Shown piece by piece: positions 26,377 through 35,926 of a DNA stretch of 64,000 nt. The notes under the pieces are model-generated. The model did no database searches. It worked only from the letters and a program-made list of their open reading frames with translations, and was not told the origin of the DNA. Made by a program: the position numbers and the translations under genes. Origin of the DNA: Aestuariivirga sp. (lineage in GTDB: Bacteria > Pseudomonadota > Alphaproteobacteria > Rhizobiales > Aestuariivirgaceae); NCBI GenBank assembly GCA_030680855.1, contig JAUXUN010000044.1:1-64000 (forward strand), given 5' to 3'. Within the stretch, counting starts at the first letter, position 1. The number at the start of each line of letters is the position of its first letter.

Positions 26377-27123
26377 ATGGCGGGTCATTCACAATATAAA
26401 AACATTATGCACCGCAAGGGCAGGCAGGACAAACTTCGCTCGAACGCCTTTGCCAAGCTGGGCCGCGAGATAACTGTTGCGACAAAGGCAGGCCTTCCAG
26501 ACCCGGCCATGAATGCCCGCCTCAGGCTTGCGGTGCAGAACGCGCGGGCGGGAAACATGCCGTGGGACACGATTGAGCGCGCGATCAAAAAGGCTTCGGG
26601 CGTGGATGCGGAAAATTTCGATGCCATGCGCTATGAAGGCTATGGGCCGGGGGGCGTTGCTATCGTGGTTGAGGCGCTGACCAACAACCGCAACCGAACG
26701 GCCAGCAATGTGCGCGCCCTGTTCACCAAATATGGCGGCAACATGGGGGAAACCGGCTCAGTGAGTTTCATGTTCTCCCGGGTTGGCGAGATTTCCTATC
26801 CGCTGGCCAAGGGCAGCGCCGATGCGCTTCTTGAAGCCGCGATAGACGCCGGAGCCGACGATGCAGTTAGCGATGAGAACGGCCATGTCATTACCTGTTC
26901 GTTTGAAGACATTGGCGAGGTTTCGGCGAGCCTGGCGAAAAAACTTGGCGATGCGGAGAGCGTGAAGGTTGTCTGGAAACCTAACACGCTGACGCCGCTT
27001 GACCAGGAAAAGGCTGAAACGCTTTTGAAGCTGGTTGATGCGCTTGATGAAGATGATGATGTGCAGAATGTCTTCAGCAATGTGGATATTCCCGACGAGG
27101 TGATGGCCAAGCTGGATGGCTAA
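26377..27123 (+). CDS. yebC: YebC/PmpR family protein
   Basis: A 248-residue protein of the YebC family: [21 protein letters not shown] (family N-terminus, normally AGHSKWxNIxHRK), [16 protein letters not shown] and [23 protein letters not shown] are conserved. YebC proteins were described as DNA-binding regulators (PmpR) and more recently as factors that relieve ribosome stalling. It stands directly before ruvC, as in many proteobacteria, and its last eight bases overlap the ruvC start. Confidence 0.95.
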   Translation: MAGHSQYKNIMHRKGRQDKLRSNAFAKLGREITVATKAGLPDPAMNARLRLAVQNARAGNMPWDTIERAIKKASGVDAENFDAMRYEGYGPGGVAIVVEALTNNRNRTASNVRALFTKYGGNMGETGSVSFMFSRVGEISYPLAKGSADALLEAAIDAGADDAVSDENGHVITCSFEDIGEVSASLAKKLGDAESVKVVWKPNTLTPLDQEKAETLLKLVDALDEDDDVQNVFSNVDIPDEVMAKLDG

Positions 27124-27625
27124 GGTCCGCATCATCGGCATTGATCCGGGCCTGCGCAACACGGGCTGGGGCGTCATCGAGGCGGAGGGCACGCGGCTTT
27201 CCTATGTAGCCGACGGCAGCGTGCATTCGGATGCGGATGCGCCGCTGGCCACGCGGTTGCTGCAAATCCACACGCAGCTTGCGGATATTTTGCGGCACCA
27301 TGCGCCGGATGAAGCTGCCATCGAAGAAACCTTCGTGAACAAGGATGCGCGGGCAACTCTGAAGCTGGGGCAGGCGCGGGGGGCGGCGATGCTGGCGCCG
27401 GCCCTGGCGGGCATCAGCGTTGCCGAATATGCGCCCAATGTGGTGAAGAAATCCGTGGTTGGTGCCGGCCACGCGGAGAAGGACCAGGTGAAGCATATGG
27501 TGAAAGTGCTGCTGCCGCGGGCCGAGCTCAATTCGGCAGATTCTGTTGACGCGCTGGCCATTGCCATTTGCCATGCACATCTCCGGGGGGCGCAAACCCT
27601 GGCCAAGATTCTGGCGCGTTCTTGA
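27116..27625 (+). CDS. ruvC: Holliday junction endonuclease RuvC
   Basis: A 169-residue resolvase that cuts four-way junctions together with RuvAB. The N-terminal [15 protein letters not shown] carries the first catalytic Asp; [23 protein letters not shown] carries Glu; [17 protein letters not shown] carries the two C-terminal Asp residues. Length fits. The start lies inside the end of yebC (eight-base overlap). After ruvC comes a small AbrB-like gene instead of ruvA directly. Confidence 0.96.
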   Translation: MAKVRIIGIDPGLRNTGWGVIEAEGTRLSYVADGSVHSDADAPLATRLLQIHTQLADILRHHAPDEAAIEETFVNKDARATLKLGQARGAAMLAPALAGISVAEYAPNVVKKSVVGAGHAEKDQVKHMVKVLLPRAELNSADSVDALAIAICHAHLRGAQTLAKILARS

Positions 27626-27656
27626 CTTGTTCACTTTCTGGAGTTACGCCAGAACC

Positions 27657-27839
27657 ATGAGATGGAACGCCAAAGTTGATAAGAGCAATCGAGTTACGCT
27701 GCCTAGGGCCATGCGAGAACAACTCGGTCTTCAGCCCGGGGATGAGTTTGATTATCAGTTTGAAGACAGGAGAGTATTTTTCGTTCGGCGCTCAGATAAT
27801 TTGAGGATGGAGCTTTTTGTTCCGGCGGAAACGGCATGA
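27657..27839 (+). CDS. AbrB/SpoVT/MazE-type small DNA-binding protein
   Basis: A 60-residue protein: [39 protein letters not shown], then a short basic/acidic tail. This is the swapped-hairpin AbrB fold (VDKxGRVTLPxxxRxxLGLxxGD), used by transition-state regulators and by MazE/VapB antitoxins. No toxin gene accompanies it. It begins 31 bases after ruvC, and its stop overlaps the ruvA ATG in an ATGA, so its translation is coupled to ruvA. The track frame continues upstream inside ruvC, but the ATG at 27657 is the sensible start. Target DNA is unknown. Confidence 0.8.
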   Translation: MRWNAKVDKSNRVTLPRAMREQLGLQPGDEFDYQFEDRRVFFVRRSDNLRMELFVPAETA

Positions 27840-28453
27840 TCGGAAAGCTCAAGGGCCGGATTGACAGTTTCGGTACAGACTGGCTGATCATTGATGTCGC
27901 GGGCGTTGGCTACCACGTTTTCTGTTCCTCCAAAACCTTGGCGGCGCTGCCATCGGTTGGCGAGTTTGCGGAGCTTCATACGGAAATGCTCGTAAGCCAG
28001 GACATGATCCGACTGGTGGGCTTTGCCTCGGTGCTGGAGCGGGAATGGTTCCGGCTTTTGCAAACCGTGCAAGGCGTGGGCACGCGGGTGGCGCTGGCCA
28101 TCCTTTCTACTTTATCTGCTTCGGAAATTGCCAATGCCATTGCCTTGCAGGACAAACCGATGATCGGCCGCGCGCCCGGGGTGGGCAAGAAACTGGCGGA
28201 ACGCATCGTGCTGGAATTGAAAGACAAGGCGCCGGCCTTTACGGGGGCTGATGCAACGCTGGCCAAATTGCAGGCGGAGCTTGAGGGGCCACGGCCAACC
28301 TCGGCTTCGGATGCGGTGTCGGCGCTCGTCAATCTGGGTTATGGCCAGGGCCAGGCGGGCGCAGCAGTCGCCGCCGCCATGCGTAAGAACGGCGATGACC
28401 AGCTGACGGAACAACTGATCCGGCAGGCGCTGAAAGAATTGGCACTGCTATGA
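27836..28453 (+). CDS. ruvA: Holliday junction branch migration protein RuvA
   Basis: A 205-residue protein that binds four-way junctions as a tetramer and loads RuvB. The OB-fold N-terminus ([20 protein letters not shown]), two helix-hairpin-helix motifs ([18 protein letters not shown] and [20 protein letters not shown]) and the C-terminal RuvB-contacting helices ([20 protein letters not shown]) are all present. It overlaps the AbrB-like gene before it and ruvB after it by four bases each (ATGA). Confidence 0.97.
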   Translation: MIGKLKGRIDSFGTDWLIIDVAGVGYHVFCSSKTLAALPSVGEFAELHTEMLVSQDMIRLVGFASVLEREWFRLLQTVQGVGTRVALAILSTLSASEIANAIALQDKPMIGRAPGVGKKLAERIVLELKDKAPAFTGADATLAKLQAELEGPRPTSASDAVSALVNLGYGQGQAGAAVAAAMRKNGDDQLTEQLIRQALKELALL

Positions 28454-29493
28454 ACCAGCGCCTCATAGACCGCGAAGACAGGCCGGAGGATGGCTTGGAT
28501 TCCCATGTGCGGCCGCAGTCGTTGAATGAGTTTGTGGGGCAGACCAAGGTCAAGAAGAACCTTCGGGTTTTTATCGAGGCGGCGAAGGCGCGGGCGGAAG
28601 CGCTGGACCATGTGCTGTTTGCGGGGCCGCCGGGCTTGGGCAAGACGACGCTGGCGCAGATCATGGCGCGGGAGTTGGGGGTGAATTTTCGGGCGACGTC
28701 CGGGCCGGTGATTGCCAAGGCGGGTGATCTTGCGGCGCTGCTCACCAATCTGGAAGATCGCGACATTCTCTTCATTGATGAAATTCACCGTCTTTCTCCG
28801 GCAGTGGAAGAAATTCTTTATCCCGCCATGGAGGATTACCAGCTTGATCTCATCATCGGCGAGGGGCCGGCGGCGCGATCGGTGCGCATTGACCTTGCGA
28901 AGTTCACGCTCATCGGGGCCACGACGCGCACGGGGCTATTGACCACACCGTTGCGTGACCGTTTTGGCATTCCCATTCGCCTCGATTTTTATACGGATGA
29001 CGAACTGCTGGATATCGTGAAGCGCGGCTCGCGCGTTATGAAGGTGGCGATCACCGAGGATGGCGCGCGCGAGATTGCCAAGCGTTCGCGCGGAACGCCG
29101 CGCATTGCAGGAAGGCTGCTGCGACGGGTGCGGGATTTTGCCTCCGTCTCGGGGGACGCGCGCATTGATGCGGGATCGGCGGATCGCGCCTTGGGCAACT
29201 TGGACGTAGACAAGCGCGGGCTTGATGCGCTGGACCATCGCTACCTGAATTGCATCGCCGTCAATTTCGGCGGCGGACCGGTGGGCATCGATACGATAGC
29301 CGCCTCGCTTTCGGAAGCGCGCGACGCGATCGAAGATATCGTCGAGCCCTATCTGCTGCAGATCGGCTTTTTGAACCGCACCTCGCGGGGGCGGCTTCTG
29401 ACGCCGCATGCTTTCAAACATATGGGACTTCCCACGCCGCAAAGGTCCGAGATCACGCAAGGCGTCCTGCCCTTGGATGACATGAATGACTGA
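28450..29493 (+). CDS. ruvB: Holliday junction DNA helicase RuvB
   Basis: A 347-residue AAA+ motor that drives branch migration on RuvA-bound junctions. Walker A is [12 protein letters not shown] (about residues 58-69), Walker B lies in [10 protein letters not shown] (about 110), sensor motif around [11 protein letters not shown], and the C-terminal winged helix holds [13 protein letters not shown]-type residues ([16 protein letters not shown]). Length is standard. It overlaps ruvA by four bases and ybgC by eight, so ruvCAB and ybgC are one transcriptional unit. Confidence 0.98.
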   Translation: MNQRLIDREDRPEDGLDSHVRPQSLNEFVGQTKVKKNLRVFIEAAKARAEALDHVLFAGPPGLGKTTLAQIMARELGVNFRATSGPVIAKAGDLAALLTNLEDRDILFIDEIHRLSPAVEEILYPAMEDYQLDLIIGEGPAARSVRIDLAKFTLIGATTRTGLLTTPLRDRFGIPIRLDFYTDDELLDIVKRGSRVMKVAITEDGAREIAKRSRGTPRIAGRLLRRVRDFASVSGDARIDAGSADRALGNLDVDKRGLDALDHRYLNCIAVNFGGGPVGIDTIAASLSEARDAIEDIVEPYLLQIGFLNRTSRGRLLTPHAFKHMGLPTPQRSEITQGVLPLDDMND

Positions 29494-29932
29494 ACGCTGG
29501 CCTGATCTCGCGGGGCGCATTGAGGGCAAGATGCATGTCCTGCCCATCCGGGTTTATTACGAGGACACGGATTTTTCCGGCGCGGTATACCACGCGAATT
29601 ACCTCAAATTCTGCGAGCGGGCCCGGTCGGACTGTTTGCGGCTGCTCGATATCCACCATAGCGAGCTCCACGGCACGGCGAGCTTCGTGGTGCGCCGGAT
29701 GGTGTGTGATTTCCTGAAGCCGGCGCTGATCGATGACCTGCTGGAAGTGGAGACGCGCTTTGGCGAGTTTGGCGGGGCGCGCATGGAGCTCATTCAAATC
29801 GTGAAGCGTTCCGGGGAAGCGCTGTTTGAGGCACAGGTGACGGTTGTGCTGGTTGACGGGAAGGGGAAGCCGAAACGGCTGCCGCCGGAGATGACAAAAA
29901 CGTTTCTTTCCCTTGTCGAATCAAACAAGTAA
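29486..29932 (+). CDS. ybgC: Tol-Pal associated acyl-CoA thioesterase YbgC
   Basis: A 148-residue hotdog-fold thioesterase. The catalytic [19 protein letters not shown] (Asp and neighbouring His/Tyr) is the 4-hydroxybenzoyl-CoA thioesterase family signature. YbgC hydrolyses short or acyl-carrier-linked thioesters and is found at the head of tol-pal loci, where it may interact with phospholipid synthesis proteins. Its start overlaps ruvB by eight bases. The 182-base gap to tolQ suggests that tolQ also has its own promoter. Confidence 0.94.
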   Translation: MTERWPDLAGRIEGKMHVLPIRVYYEDTDFSGAVYHANYLKFCERARSDCLRLLDIHHSELHGTASFVVRRMVCDFLKPALIDDLLEVETRFGEFGGARMELIQIVKRSGEALFEAQVTVVLVDGKGKPKRLPPEMTKTFLSLVESNK

Positions 29933-29939
29933 CAGAAAC

Positions 29940-29947
29940 TTAACCAT
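29940..29947 (+). promoter_or_regulatory. TTAACCAT motif (CtrA-type half site) upstream of tolQ
   Basis: An exact TTAACCAT, the second reported CtrA motif, lies eight bases after the ybgC stop and about 168 bases before the tolQ start. The position where a second TTAA would be expected reads ACCG, so this is a half site only. Confidence 0.3.
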
Positions 29948-30114
29948 AAGACCGTCATTTGGGCTATGGCGCGCCAAACCAGGTGCGGTCTTGCTGCCGA
30001 TTCTCCCAAAAACTCGCGAATCGCCGCAGTTTCGACAGATTTAACCTGTTTCAGGACGCCACCCCGATAGGGGCATGGAGTTCAGGGACGGATTCCGGGG
30101 AGGTGGGAAGTGGC

Positions 30115-30822
30115 ATGGATCCAGTCGTAGTGAGTGCGGTGGCGCAGCCGGGGCAGATTTCGCTCTGGCATTTGATCATGCAGGCCAGTTGGCCTGTTTT
30201 CCTCGTCATGGTGGGTTTGGCCTTGGCCTCGGTGTGGTGCTGGGCTGTCATCATCGAGAAGTATTTCGCGGTGCGCCGGATGAATTCGGCCAATGACCGT
30301 TTTGAGCAAAGCTTCTGGTCGGGCCAATCGCTTGAGGACCTTTATCTCGCCCTTGGAACGCGCAGCAATCTGGGCCTTTCGGCCATTTTCATGGCGGCCA
30401 TGCGCGAATGGAAACGCAGCCAGGATTCGGCCCTTCGCGCCGGGTTCCAGGGCGTGCAGAAACGCATTGAAAAAGTCGTCGATGTGCAGATTCAGAAGGA
30501 AATGAGCACGATTGAAGCGCGGCTCCTGTTCCTTGCAACAACGGGTGCAGCGGCGCCCTTTATCGGCCTCTTCGGAACGGTCTGGGGCATCATGACGTCA
30601 TTTCAGGCCATCGCCAATTCGCAGAACACCAACCTCGCCGTCGTGGCGCCGGGCATCGCGGAGGCCCTTTTTGCTACCGCCATTGGCCTTGTGGCCGCCA
30701 TACCAGCGACAATCTTTTACAACATGTTCTCGGCCGATGCGGGCCGGATCGGCATGCGTCTGGAGAACTTTGCTGATGAATTCTCGGCGATTATTTCGCG
30801 TCAGCTGGATGAGCGGGTTTAG
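30115..30822 (+). CDS. tolQ: Tol-Pal system protein TolQ
   Basis: A 235-residue inner-membrane proton-channel component that, with TolR, energises TolA to pull the outer membrane in at division. Three membrane segments are visible: ASWPVFLVMVGLALASVWCW near the start, then LLFLATTGAAAPFIGLFGTVWGIM and ALFATAIGLVAAIPATIFYN. I start at ATG 30115 (MDPVVVSAV), which has GGGGAGG upstream; the open frame from 29959 is not protein-like. tolR begins two bases after the stop. Confidence 0.95.
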   Translation: MDPVVVSAVAQPGQISLWHLIMQASWPVFLVMVGLALASVWCWAVIIEKYFAVRRMNSANDRFEQSFWSGQSLEDLYLALGTRSNLGLSAIFMAAMREWKRSQDSALRAGFQGVQKRIEKVVDVQIQKEMSTIEARLLFLATTGAAAPFIGLFGTVWGIMTSFQAIANSQNTNLAVVAPGIAEALFATAIGLVAAIPATIFYNMFSADAGRIGMRLENFADEFSAIISRQLDERV

Positions 30823-30824
30823 GC

Positions 30825-31295
30825 ATGGCGGCAGCATCAGGCGGAGCTAAGGGCGGATACACGCGGCGGAACTCCCGGCGGCGCCAGTCGGCCGGCGTGA
30901 TGCACGAAATCAATGTGACGCCGCTTGTCGACGTGATGCTGGTTCTTTTGATCGTATTCATGGTGGCGGCACCCCTGATGACGGTGGGGGTTCCCATCGA
31001 GCTGCCCAAGACGGAAGCCAAGCAGCTCAACACCAGCGTCGAGCCGCTTACCATTACGGTTCAGGCCGACAGAACAATTTTTCTCCAGGAAACCCAGATT
31101 CCGCTTGAGGAACTTCAGCCAAAGCTCTTTGCCATTGCCAAGAACGGCTACGAGGAACAGATATTTGTGCGGGCCGACACAAATGTCAGCTATGGGTCGG
31201 TGATGGAAGTGATGGGCCTGCTCAACGGAGCGGGATACCGCAAGATTGGCCTGGTGACTGGCGACCTTGAAAAGAAGGTGGGAACCTCAAACTAG
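30825..31295 (+). CDS. tolR: Tol-Pal system protein TolR
   Basis: A 156-residue ExbD/TolR protein with one N-terminal membrane segment (VDVMLVLLIVFMVAAPLMTVG) that carries the proton-accepting Asp in NVTPLVDVMLVLLIVF, and a periplasmic domain beginning after IELPKTEAKQ. The N-terminal tail is Gly/Arg/Ser-rich. It forms the TolQ-TolR motor. Start ATG two bases after tolQ; tolA follows two bases after its stop. Confidence 0.95.
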   Translation: MAAASGGAKGGYTRRNSRRRQSAGVMHEINVTPLVDVMLVLLIVFMVAAPLMTVGVPIELPKTEAKQLNTSVEPLTITVQADRTIFLQETQIPLEELQPKLFAIAKNGYEEQIFVRADTNVSYGSVMEVMGLLNGAGYRKIGLVTGDLEKKVGTSN

Positions 31296-31297
31296 CT

Positions 31298-32203
31298 ATG
31301 CGCAAGAGCCTGATCACATCCCTGGTACTGCACGGCGCGATCCTTGTCGCAGCCCTTGTGGTCTTGCCTGACCCCGACAAGTACAAGGTGCAGCCGCAGG
31401 ACGCCATCCAGGTTGATATTTCCCAGATCAGCGATGAGTCAAAGCGCAAGGCCACTTCCAAGACCGCTGAAGTGCCCATTGAAAAGGTTGCGCCCAAGAA
31501 AGCCGAGGTCGTGAAGAAGGTTGAGCCGGCGCCCAAGGTCGATGAAAAAGTGAAGACCGCCGTCAAGGAGCCGGTGGCCGAACCGCCGCCGCCCGCGCCC
31601 AAAGTTGAAGAGCCAAAGAAGGAAGAGCCGAAGCCGCTTGATCCGGATCCGCTGAAGGATCTTCTCAAGAAGGTTGAGGAAGAACCGAAGCCGAAAGAGG
31701 AAGTGAAGAAGGCCGAAGTGAAACCTCCGAAGAAGCCGGAAGAAAAGAAGCCAAAGAAGAAAAAACCGGAACTCAATACGGATGACATCGCGGCCTTCCT
31801 GAACAAGACCGATGACGAGAAGACGGCGCCACAGCAACCGGCGGATATCGCCGCATTACCGGAACTGGGCGATGCAGAGGTTCAAGGCATGGATGATGCC
31901 ATGGCCGCAACCCTCATTGATGCGCTGCGCCAGAAATTGGCTGGCTGCTGGTCGGTGCCCCCAGGTGCGCGCGAGGCCAATATTACTGTCAAAATCCGCT
32001 TTTTCCTCACGCCTGACGGCTCGGTTTCCGGCTATCCGGAAGTGCTGAACGGCAGCGGCGACCCGCTTTTTGCAACGACAGCGCAATCGGCGATTTCGGC
32101 GGTGATGGAATGCCAGCGCTATGACTTCATGCCCCCCGAGCGCTATGACCTTTGGAAAAGCATCACCGTCAATTTCAATCCAAACATGATGTTTGGAACA
32201 TAA
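31298..32203 (+). CDS. tolA: Cell envelope integrity protein TolA
   Basis: A 301-residue protein spanning the periplasm. An N-terminal membrane segment ([20 protein letters not shown]) is followed by about 150 residues of Lys/Glu/Pro-rich repeats ([26 protein letters not shown]) and a C-terminal domain from about residue 200 ([20 protein letters not shown] onward, with the two Cys typical of domain III) that binds TolB/Pal. The low-complexity arm and end domain match alphaproteobacterial TolA. It sits in order in tolQRAB. Confidence 0.93.
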   Translation: MRKSLITSLVLHGAILVAALVVLPDPDKYKVQPQDAIQVDISQISDESKRKATSKTAEVPIEKVAPKKAEVVKKVEPAPKVDEKVKTAVKEPVAEPPPPAPKVEEPKKEEPKPLDPDPLKDLLKKVEEEPKPKEEVKKAEVKPPKKPEEKKPKKKKPELNTDDIAAFLNKTDDEKTAPQQPADIAALPELGDAEVQGMDDAMAATLIDALRQKLAGCWSVPPGAREANITVKIRFFLTPDGSVSGYPEVLNGSGDPLFATTAQSAISAVMECQRYDFMPPERYDLWKSITVNFNPNMMFGT

Positions 32204-32208
32204 GCCCC

Positions 32209-33555
32209 ATGGAAATTTCAATGCCCAATTTTGCCCGCCTTGCGACCATGAGAAATTTTCTTGTGATGCTTTCGTTTCTCGTCCTGGCCCTCGTGCCGCG
32301 AACCAGTTTTGCGTTGGAGGTGGATGTATCCGGCGGGCGCATCAACCCCTTGCCAATCGCCATTACGCCTTTTCTGGTGGGCGGCGGGGCTGAGGAAGCA
32401 GGCGCAACCCTGGGAGACGTCATCAGCAATAATCTGGGCCGCTCCGGTTATTTCGAGCCCCTGCCGCAGAATTCCTTCATTGAGCAGATCACGGATTTCA
32501 ATCAGGAGCCGCGCTTTGCCGACTGGCGGCAGATCCAGGCCAAGGCGCTGGTAACGGGCCAGGTCTATGTGGAAGGCGGAAAAATCCGCGTCGAGTTCAA
32601 GCTGTTTGACGTCAACTCACAGCAGCAGATTGCCGCCCAGCAGTTTTCCACCTCGCCAAAAAACCTGCGGCGCATCGGGCATTTGACCTCGGATGTCATT
32701 TACAAGGCGCTCACCGGCATCGACGGCTATTTTGATACTCAGATTGTTTTTGTCGACGAGTCCGGCTCCAAGGACCGGCGCGTGAAGAAACTGGCGGTGA
32801 TGGACCAGGACGGATTTAATGTCCGCACCTTGACGGATGGCTCGGAGCTTGTGGTCACGCCGCGCTTTTCGCCAAACAGCCAGGAAATCACCTACATGTC
32901 GATCGGCCAGGGAACGCCGCGGGTTTATCTTTTCAACATTGTCACCCGCCAGAAAGAGATTGTCGGCGAATTTGCCAACATGAGCTTTGCGCCGCGCTAT
33001 TCGCCCGACGGCCAGCGCGTGATCATGAGCCTGCTGACGACAGACGGGCGCAACTCCAACATTTATGAAATGGATTTGCGTTCGCGCCAACTTCGTCAGC
33101 TAACCAATACGCCGGCCATCAATACAGGCCCCAGCTACGCGCCCGACGGCAGCCAGATTACCTTTGAATCCGACCGCGGCGGCTCCCAGCAGATTTACGT
33201 GATGGGCGTTGACGGCTCCGGGCAAAACCGCATCAGCTTCGGCAACGGGCGCTATTCAACGCCCGTGTGGTCGCCAGACGGCCAGCACATTGCATTTACA
33301 AAACAGGCTGGCGGCCGATTTGCCATCGGCGTGATGAAGCCTGATGGCTCTGGTGAGAGAATATTAACCGAAGGCTACCATAACGAAGGACCAACGTGGG
33401 CGCCCAACGGCCGCGTTATCATGTTTTTCCGGGACACTCCCGGTGAAAATGGCGGGCCTCAGCTCTATTCGGTGGATATCACCGGATACAATGAGCAACA
33501 GGTTCCGACACCGGGGTTTGGTTCTGACCCCGCGTGGTCGCCGCGCCTGAACTAG
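32209..33555 (+). CDS. tolB: Tol-Pal system beta-propeller protein TolB
   Basis: A periplasmic protein of about 448 residues that links Pal to the Tol complex. A signal peptide ([20 protein letters not shown] core) is followed by the TolB N-terminal domain ([18 protein letters not shown]) and a six-bladed propeller with repeated blade motifs such as [46 protein letters not shown] and [17 protein letters not shown] 32209, 32221 (with GGAAA upstream) and 32251 are all possible; the latest gives the most compact signal peptide. Confidence 0.95.
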   Translation: MEISMPNFARLATMRNFLVMLSFLVLALVPRTSFALEVDVSGGRINPLPIAITPFLVGGGAEEAGATLGDVISNNLGRSGYFEPLPQNSFIEQITDFNQEPRFADWRQIQAKALVTGQVYVEGGKIRVEFKLFDVNSQQQIAAQQFSTSPKNLRRIGHLTSDVIYKALTGIDGYFDTQIVFVDESGSKDRRVKKLAVMDQDGFNVRTLTDGSELVVTPRFSPNSQEITYMSIGQGTPRVYLFNIVTRQKEIVGEFANMSFAPRYSPDGQRVIMSLLTTDGRNSNIYEMDLRSRQLRQLTNTPAINTGPSYAPDGSQITFESDRGGSQQIYVMGVDGSGQNRISFGNGRYSTPVWSPDGQHIAFTKQAGGRFAIGVMKPDGSGERILTEGYHNEGPTWAPNGRVIMFFRDTPGENGGPQLYSVDITGYNEQQVPTPGFGSDPAWSPRLN

Positions 33556-33607
33556 AAATTTTCGTGGGGGCCGGGGGGCTTGTCACGATAGAAGCATTGG
33601 AGTGGGT

Positions 33608-34117
33608 ATGACCTTGCGTAACTTAAGTGGTTTTAAAATTGCCGTGGCCTTGTGCTGCGTGCTGGCGTTGACGGCGTGCTCAAAAAAGAACACGCCAAAC
33701 CTGGAAGCGGCAAATTCCGGATTGGGTGCGGGTGCATCGTCTCCCGGCTCCGAGGCGGATTTTGCCACCAATGTTGGTGACCGCATTTATTTCGTGGTTG
33801 ACCAGGCCGACCTCACGCCAGAGGGCGAGGAAATCCTCAGCAAGCAAGCCGCCTGGCTGCAACAGTACCCCGGCGTTTCGATCCAGATGGAGGGCCATTC
33901 GGATGAACGCGGCACGCGCGAATACAATATTGCTCTTTCCGCCCGCCGCGCCACGGCTGCGCGCGAGTTCCTCATTGCGCAAGGCGTTGAAGCCAACCGC
34001 ATTTCCTCCATTGCCTATGGCAAGGAACGACCTGCGGCACTTTGTGACGCGGATCAGTGTTGGACACAAAATCGCCGTGCTGTGACGGTTATTACCGGCG
34101 GCGCAAGGACGAGCTGA
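33608..34117 (+). CDS. pal: Peptidoglycan-associated lipoprotein Pal (first copy)
   Basis: A 169-residue outer-membrane lipoprotein. The lipobox is LTAC (about residue 25) after a hydrophobic signal, and the OmpA-like domain (DRIYFVVDQADLTPEGEEIL, then GHSDERGTREYNIALSARRA) binds meso-DAP of peptidoglycan through the conserved Asp/Arg. It follows tolB by 52 bases. ATG 33608 is used; a GTG lies two codons earlier. A second, very similar pal gene comes 232 bases downstream. Confidence 0.96.
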   Translation: MTLRNLSGFKIAVALCCVLALTACSKKNTPNLEAANSGLGAGASSPGSEADFATNVGDRIYFVVDQADLTPEGEEILSKQAAWLQQYPGVSIQMEGHSDERGTREYNIALSARRATAAREFLIAQGVEANRISSIAYGKERPAALCDADQCWTQNRRAVTVITGGARTS

Positions 34118-34151
34118 CCATTTTCCCCAAGCTCTGGCGGGTGAGGAATTG

Positions 34152-34186
34152 TTAATCTTGACCCGTCACAATGGTTAAGGACTATG
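34152..34186 (+). promoter_or_regulatory. Putative promoter of the second pal gene with embedded ATGGTTAA
   Basis: TTGACC (34158-34163) and GACTAT (34180-34185) are 16 bases apart and fit a sigma70 promoter. Between them lies ATGGTTAA (34171-34178), the reverse complement of TTAACCAT, the CtrA-type motif. A TTAA also occurs at 34152-34155. The region lies in the 232-base gap between the two pal genes, which contains no other gene. Confidence 0.45.
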
Positions 34187-34349
34187 AATCCTTGCTGCGC
34201 GGGAGGGGTCGAGCTAAGTGCTCGCCTTGATTCCGTGAAATGTGAGTTTGGATTAGCCGGTTGCGTTTTGGGCCGGAAGTAGATTTGACCTGTTCCGACA
34301 GGGATCGCTGGGACGCGGCCGTGCCGGAGCAATACAGGAGTGGGATAGC

Positions 34350-34844
34350 ATGATGCGTCGTATGGCGGCTTTCAAATTGGCGGCAGTTTGCTGCTGCTTC
34401 CTGGCATTGGCCGCTTGCTCGAAGAAGAATACGCCCGATTTGGAAGCAGGCGCAGGCGGATTTGGCCAGGCGAGGCCCGGTTCCGAGCAGGATTTTGCCA
34501 CAAATGTCGGCGACCGCATCTATTTTATCGTTGACCAGTCAGACCTGACCCCCGAGGGCCGGGAAATCCTGACCAAACAGGGCCAATGGCTGCAGCGGTA
34601 TGCGAATGTGGTGGTTCAGGTCGAAGGGCATTCGGACGAGCGCGGGACCCGCGAATACAACATTGCCCTTTCCGCCCGCCGCGCCACCGCGACCCGCGAA
34701 TTCCTGATCGCCCAAGGGGTGAATCCCAGGCGGATATCCTCCATCGCCTATGGCAAGGAACGCCCGGCAGCGCTGTGTGACGCTGAACAATGCTGGACGC
34801 AGAACCGCCGGGCCGTAACCGTCATCACTGGCGGGGCCTCCTAA
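34350..34844 (+). CDS. Peptidoglycan-associated lipoprotein Pal (second, tandem copy)
   Basis: A 164-residue paralogue of the gene just upstream, with lipobox LAAC and the same CSKKNTP mature N-terminus. Long blocks are identical (DFATNVGDRIYF; GHSDERGTREYNIALSARRA; RISSIAYGKERPAALCDA; QCWTQNRRAVTVITGGA), including the peptidoglycan-binding Asp/Arg residues, so both copies should be functional. Differences cluster in the linker after the lipid anchor and in the TKQGQWLQRYANVVVQV stretch. Synonymous differences are frequent, so the duplication is not recent. ATG at 34350 or 34353. Confidence 0.93.
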   Translation: MMRRMAAFKLAAVCCCFLALAACSKKNTPDLEAGAGGFGQARPGSEQDFATNVGDRIYFIVDQSDLTPEGREILTKQGQWLQRYANVVVQVEGHSDERGTREYNIALSARRATATREFLIAQGVNPRRISSIAYGKERPAALCDAEQCWTQNRRAVTVITGGAS

Positions 34845-34984
34845 GCCTTGATCTGTGGCAGTCGGGCAACAGTGCGGGACTTTCCATATCCTGTGGTGGC
34901 AAAGCCTCATTTTCACCCCGATTCAGGCCAAGTTGCAGCCTAGAATGTTAGTCATGCCCGAATGCAATTGCAGTGGTTAGAAAT

Positions 34985-35926
34985 ATGTCAAACACCCTCA
35001 AAGCCCCATTTATTGCCGCTTTGTTTCTGGGAACCGCGCTGTTTTCGCCGGTCCAGGCCCAAACGGCAGAAGAACTCGCCTCGCGACTCAACCAGATGGA
35101 AGAGCAGATGCGCCTGCTTGTGGGCCAGGTGGAAGAGCTCACATTTGCAGTGAAGCAGGTTCAGGGCCAGTTGAAGAACGGGGTCAAGACGGGTGCTGCA
35201 GAAGAACCACTGAAATTGAAGAAGGCGGCCCAGCAACCGGTTGTTCTGGAGCAACCAGTCGTGGCGGAGCAGGGCGTTGAGCGGATCGGCGAGGCCCCCG
35301 TCTATGATCAACAAATGACCACGACGATTATTGGCGCGGATGGCGTCGAGCGGCAGGTTGCGGTTCTGAAGGCGCCCGGCCCCAAGATTTTAGGGACCAT
35401 ACCGGGAGCGACCGCGGCCATTCCTGATGACGGCGGTTTCCAGGGCCAGGTTCTGGTGCCACCGGGTGGTGGCGAGGGCCAGCCGGTTGAACAGGGCAGC
35501 GGAAGCGTTGATCCCGACGCCATCGAAACCGTTTCCCTTTCGCCTGAATCACCAGAAGCCCTTTATGAGCGCTCGAATGAAAGTCTATTGCGCCGCCAGT
35601 TTGGCGATGCGGAGGCGGGCTTCAGCAGCTTTGTGAGCAAGTATCCGGAACACAGCCTGGCCGGCAGCGCCCAATACTGGCTGGGTGAAACCTACTATGC
35701 GCAAGGCGATTTCCGCCAGGCGGCACAAAATTTCCTGCAGGGCTACAAGGGTTATCCCAAGAGCCGGCGGGCCCCTGACAGTTTGCTGAAGCTTGGCATC
35801 TCGCTGAACAAGCTTGGCCAGAAGCAACAGGCCTGCGCGGCTTTTGGCGCCATTGGCGGCGAATTCCCCAATGCGGTTGCTGCCAAGAAGCGGGCCCAGG
35901 CGGAATCCAAGCGTGCGAGCTGCTGA
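34985..35926 (+). CDS. cpoB: Tol-Pal system protein CpoB/YbgF
   Basis: A 313-residue periplasmic protein that coordinates peptidoglycan synthesis and outer-membrane constriction. Signal peptide (LKAPFIAALFLGTALFSPVQA), an N-terminal coiled coil for trimerisation (EELASRLNQMEEQMRLLVGQ), a long Pro/Gly/Val-rich linker with QPVVLEQPVVAEQ-like segments, and C-terminal TPR repeats (ALYERSNESLLRRQFGDAEA; SAQYWLGETYYAQGDFRQAA) are visible. I start at ATG 34985; GTG 34973 would precede the signal peptide. It overlaps the tilS start. Confidence 0.93.
   Translation: MSNTLKAPFIAALFLGTALFSPVQAQTAEELASRLNQMEEQMRLLVGQVEELTFAVKQVQGQLKNGVKTGAAEEPLKLKKAAQQPVVLEQPVVAEQGVERIGEAPVYDQQMTTTIIGADGVERQVAVLKAPGPKILGTIPGATAAIPDDGGFQGQVLVPPGGGEGQPVEQGSGSVDPDAIETVSLSPESPEALYERSNESLLRRQFGDAEAGFSSFVSKYPEHSLAGSAQYWLGETYYAQGDFRQAAQNFLQGYKGYPKSRRAPDSLLKLGISLNKLGQKQQACAAFGAIGGEFPNAVAAKKRAQAESKRASC

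Noticed and set aside
27657-27839. Toxin-antitoxin module at the AbrB-like gene
   Set aside because: No toxin-sized open frame lies on either side; the neighbours are ruvC and ruvA.
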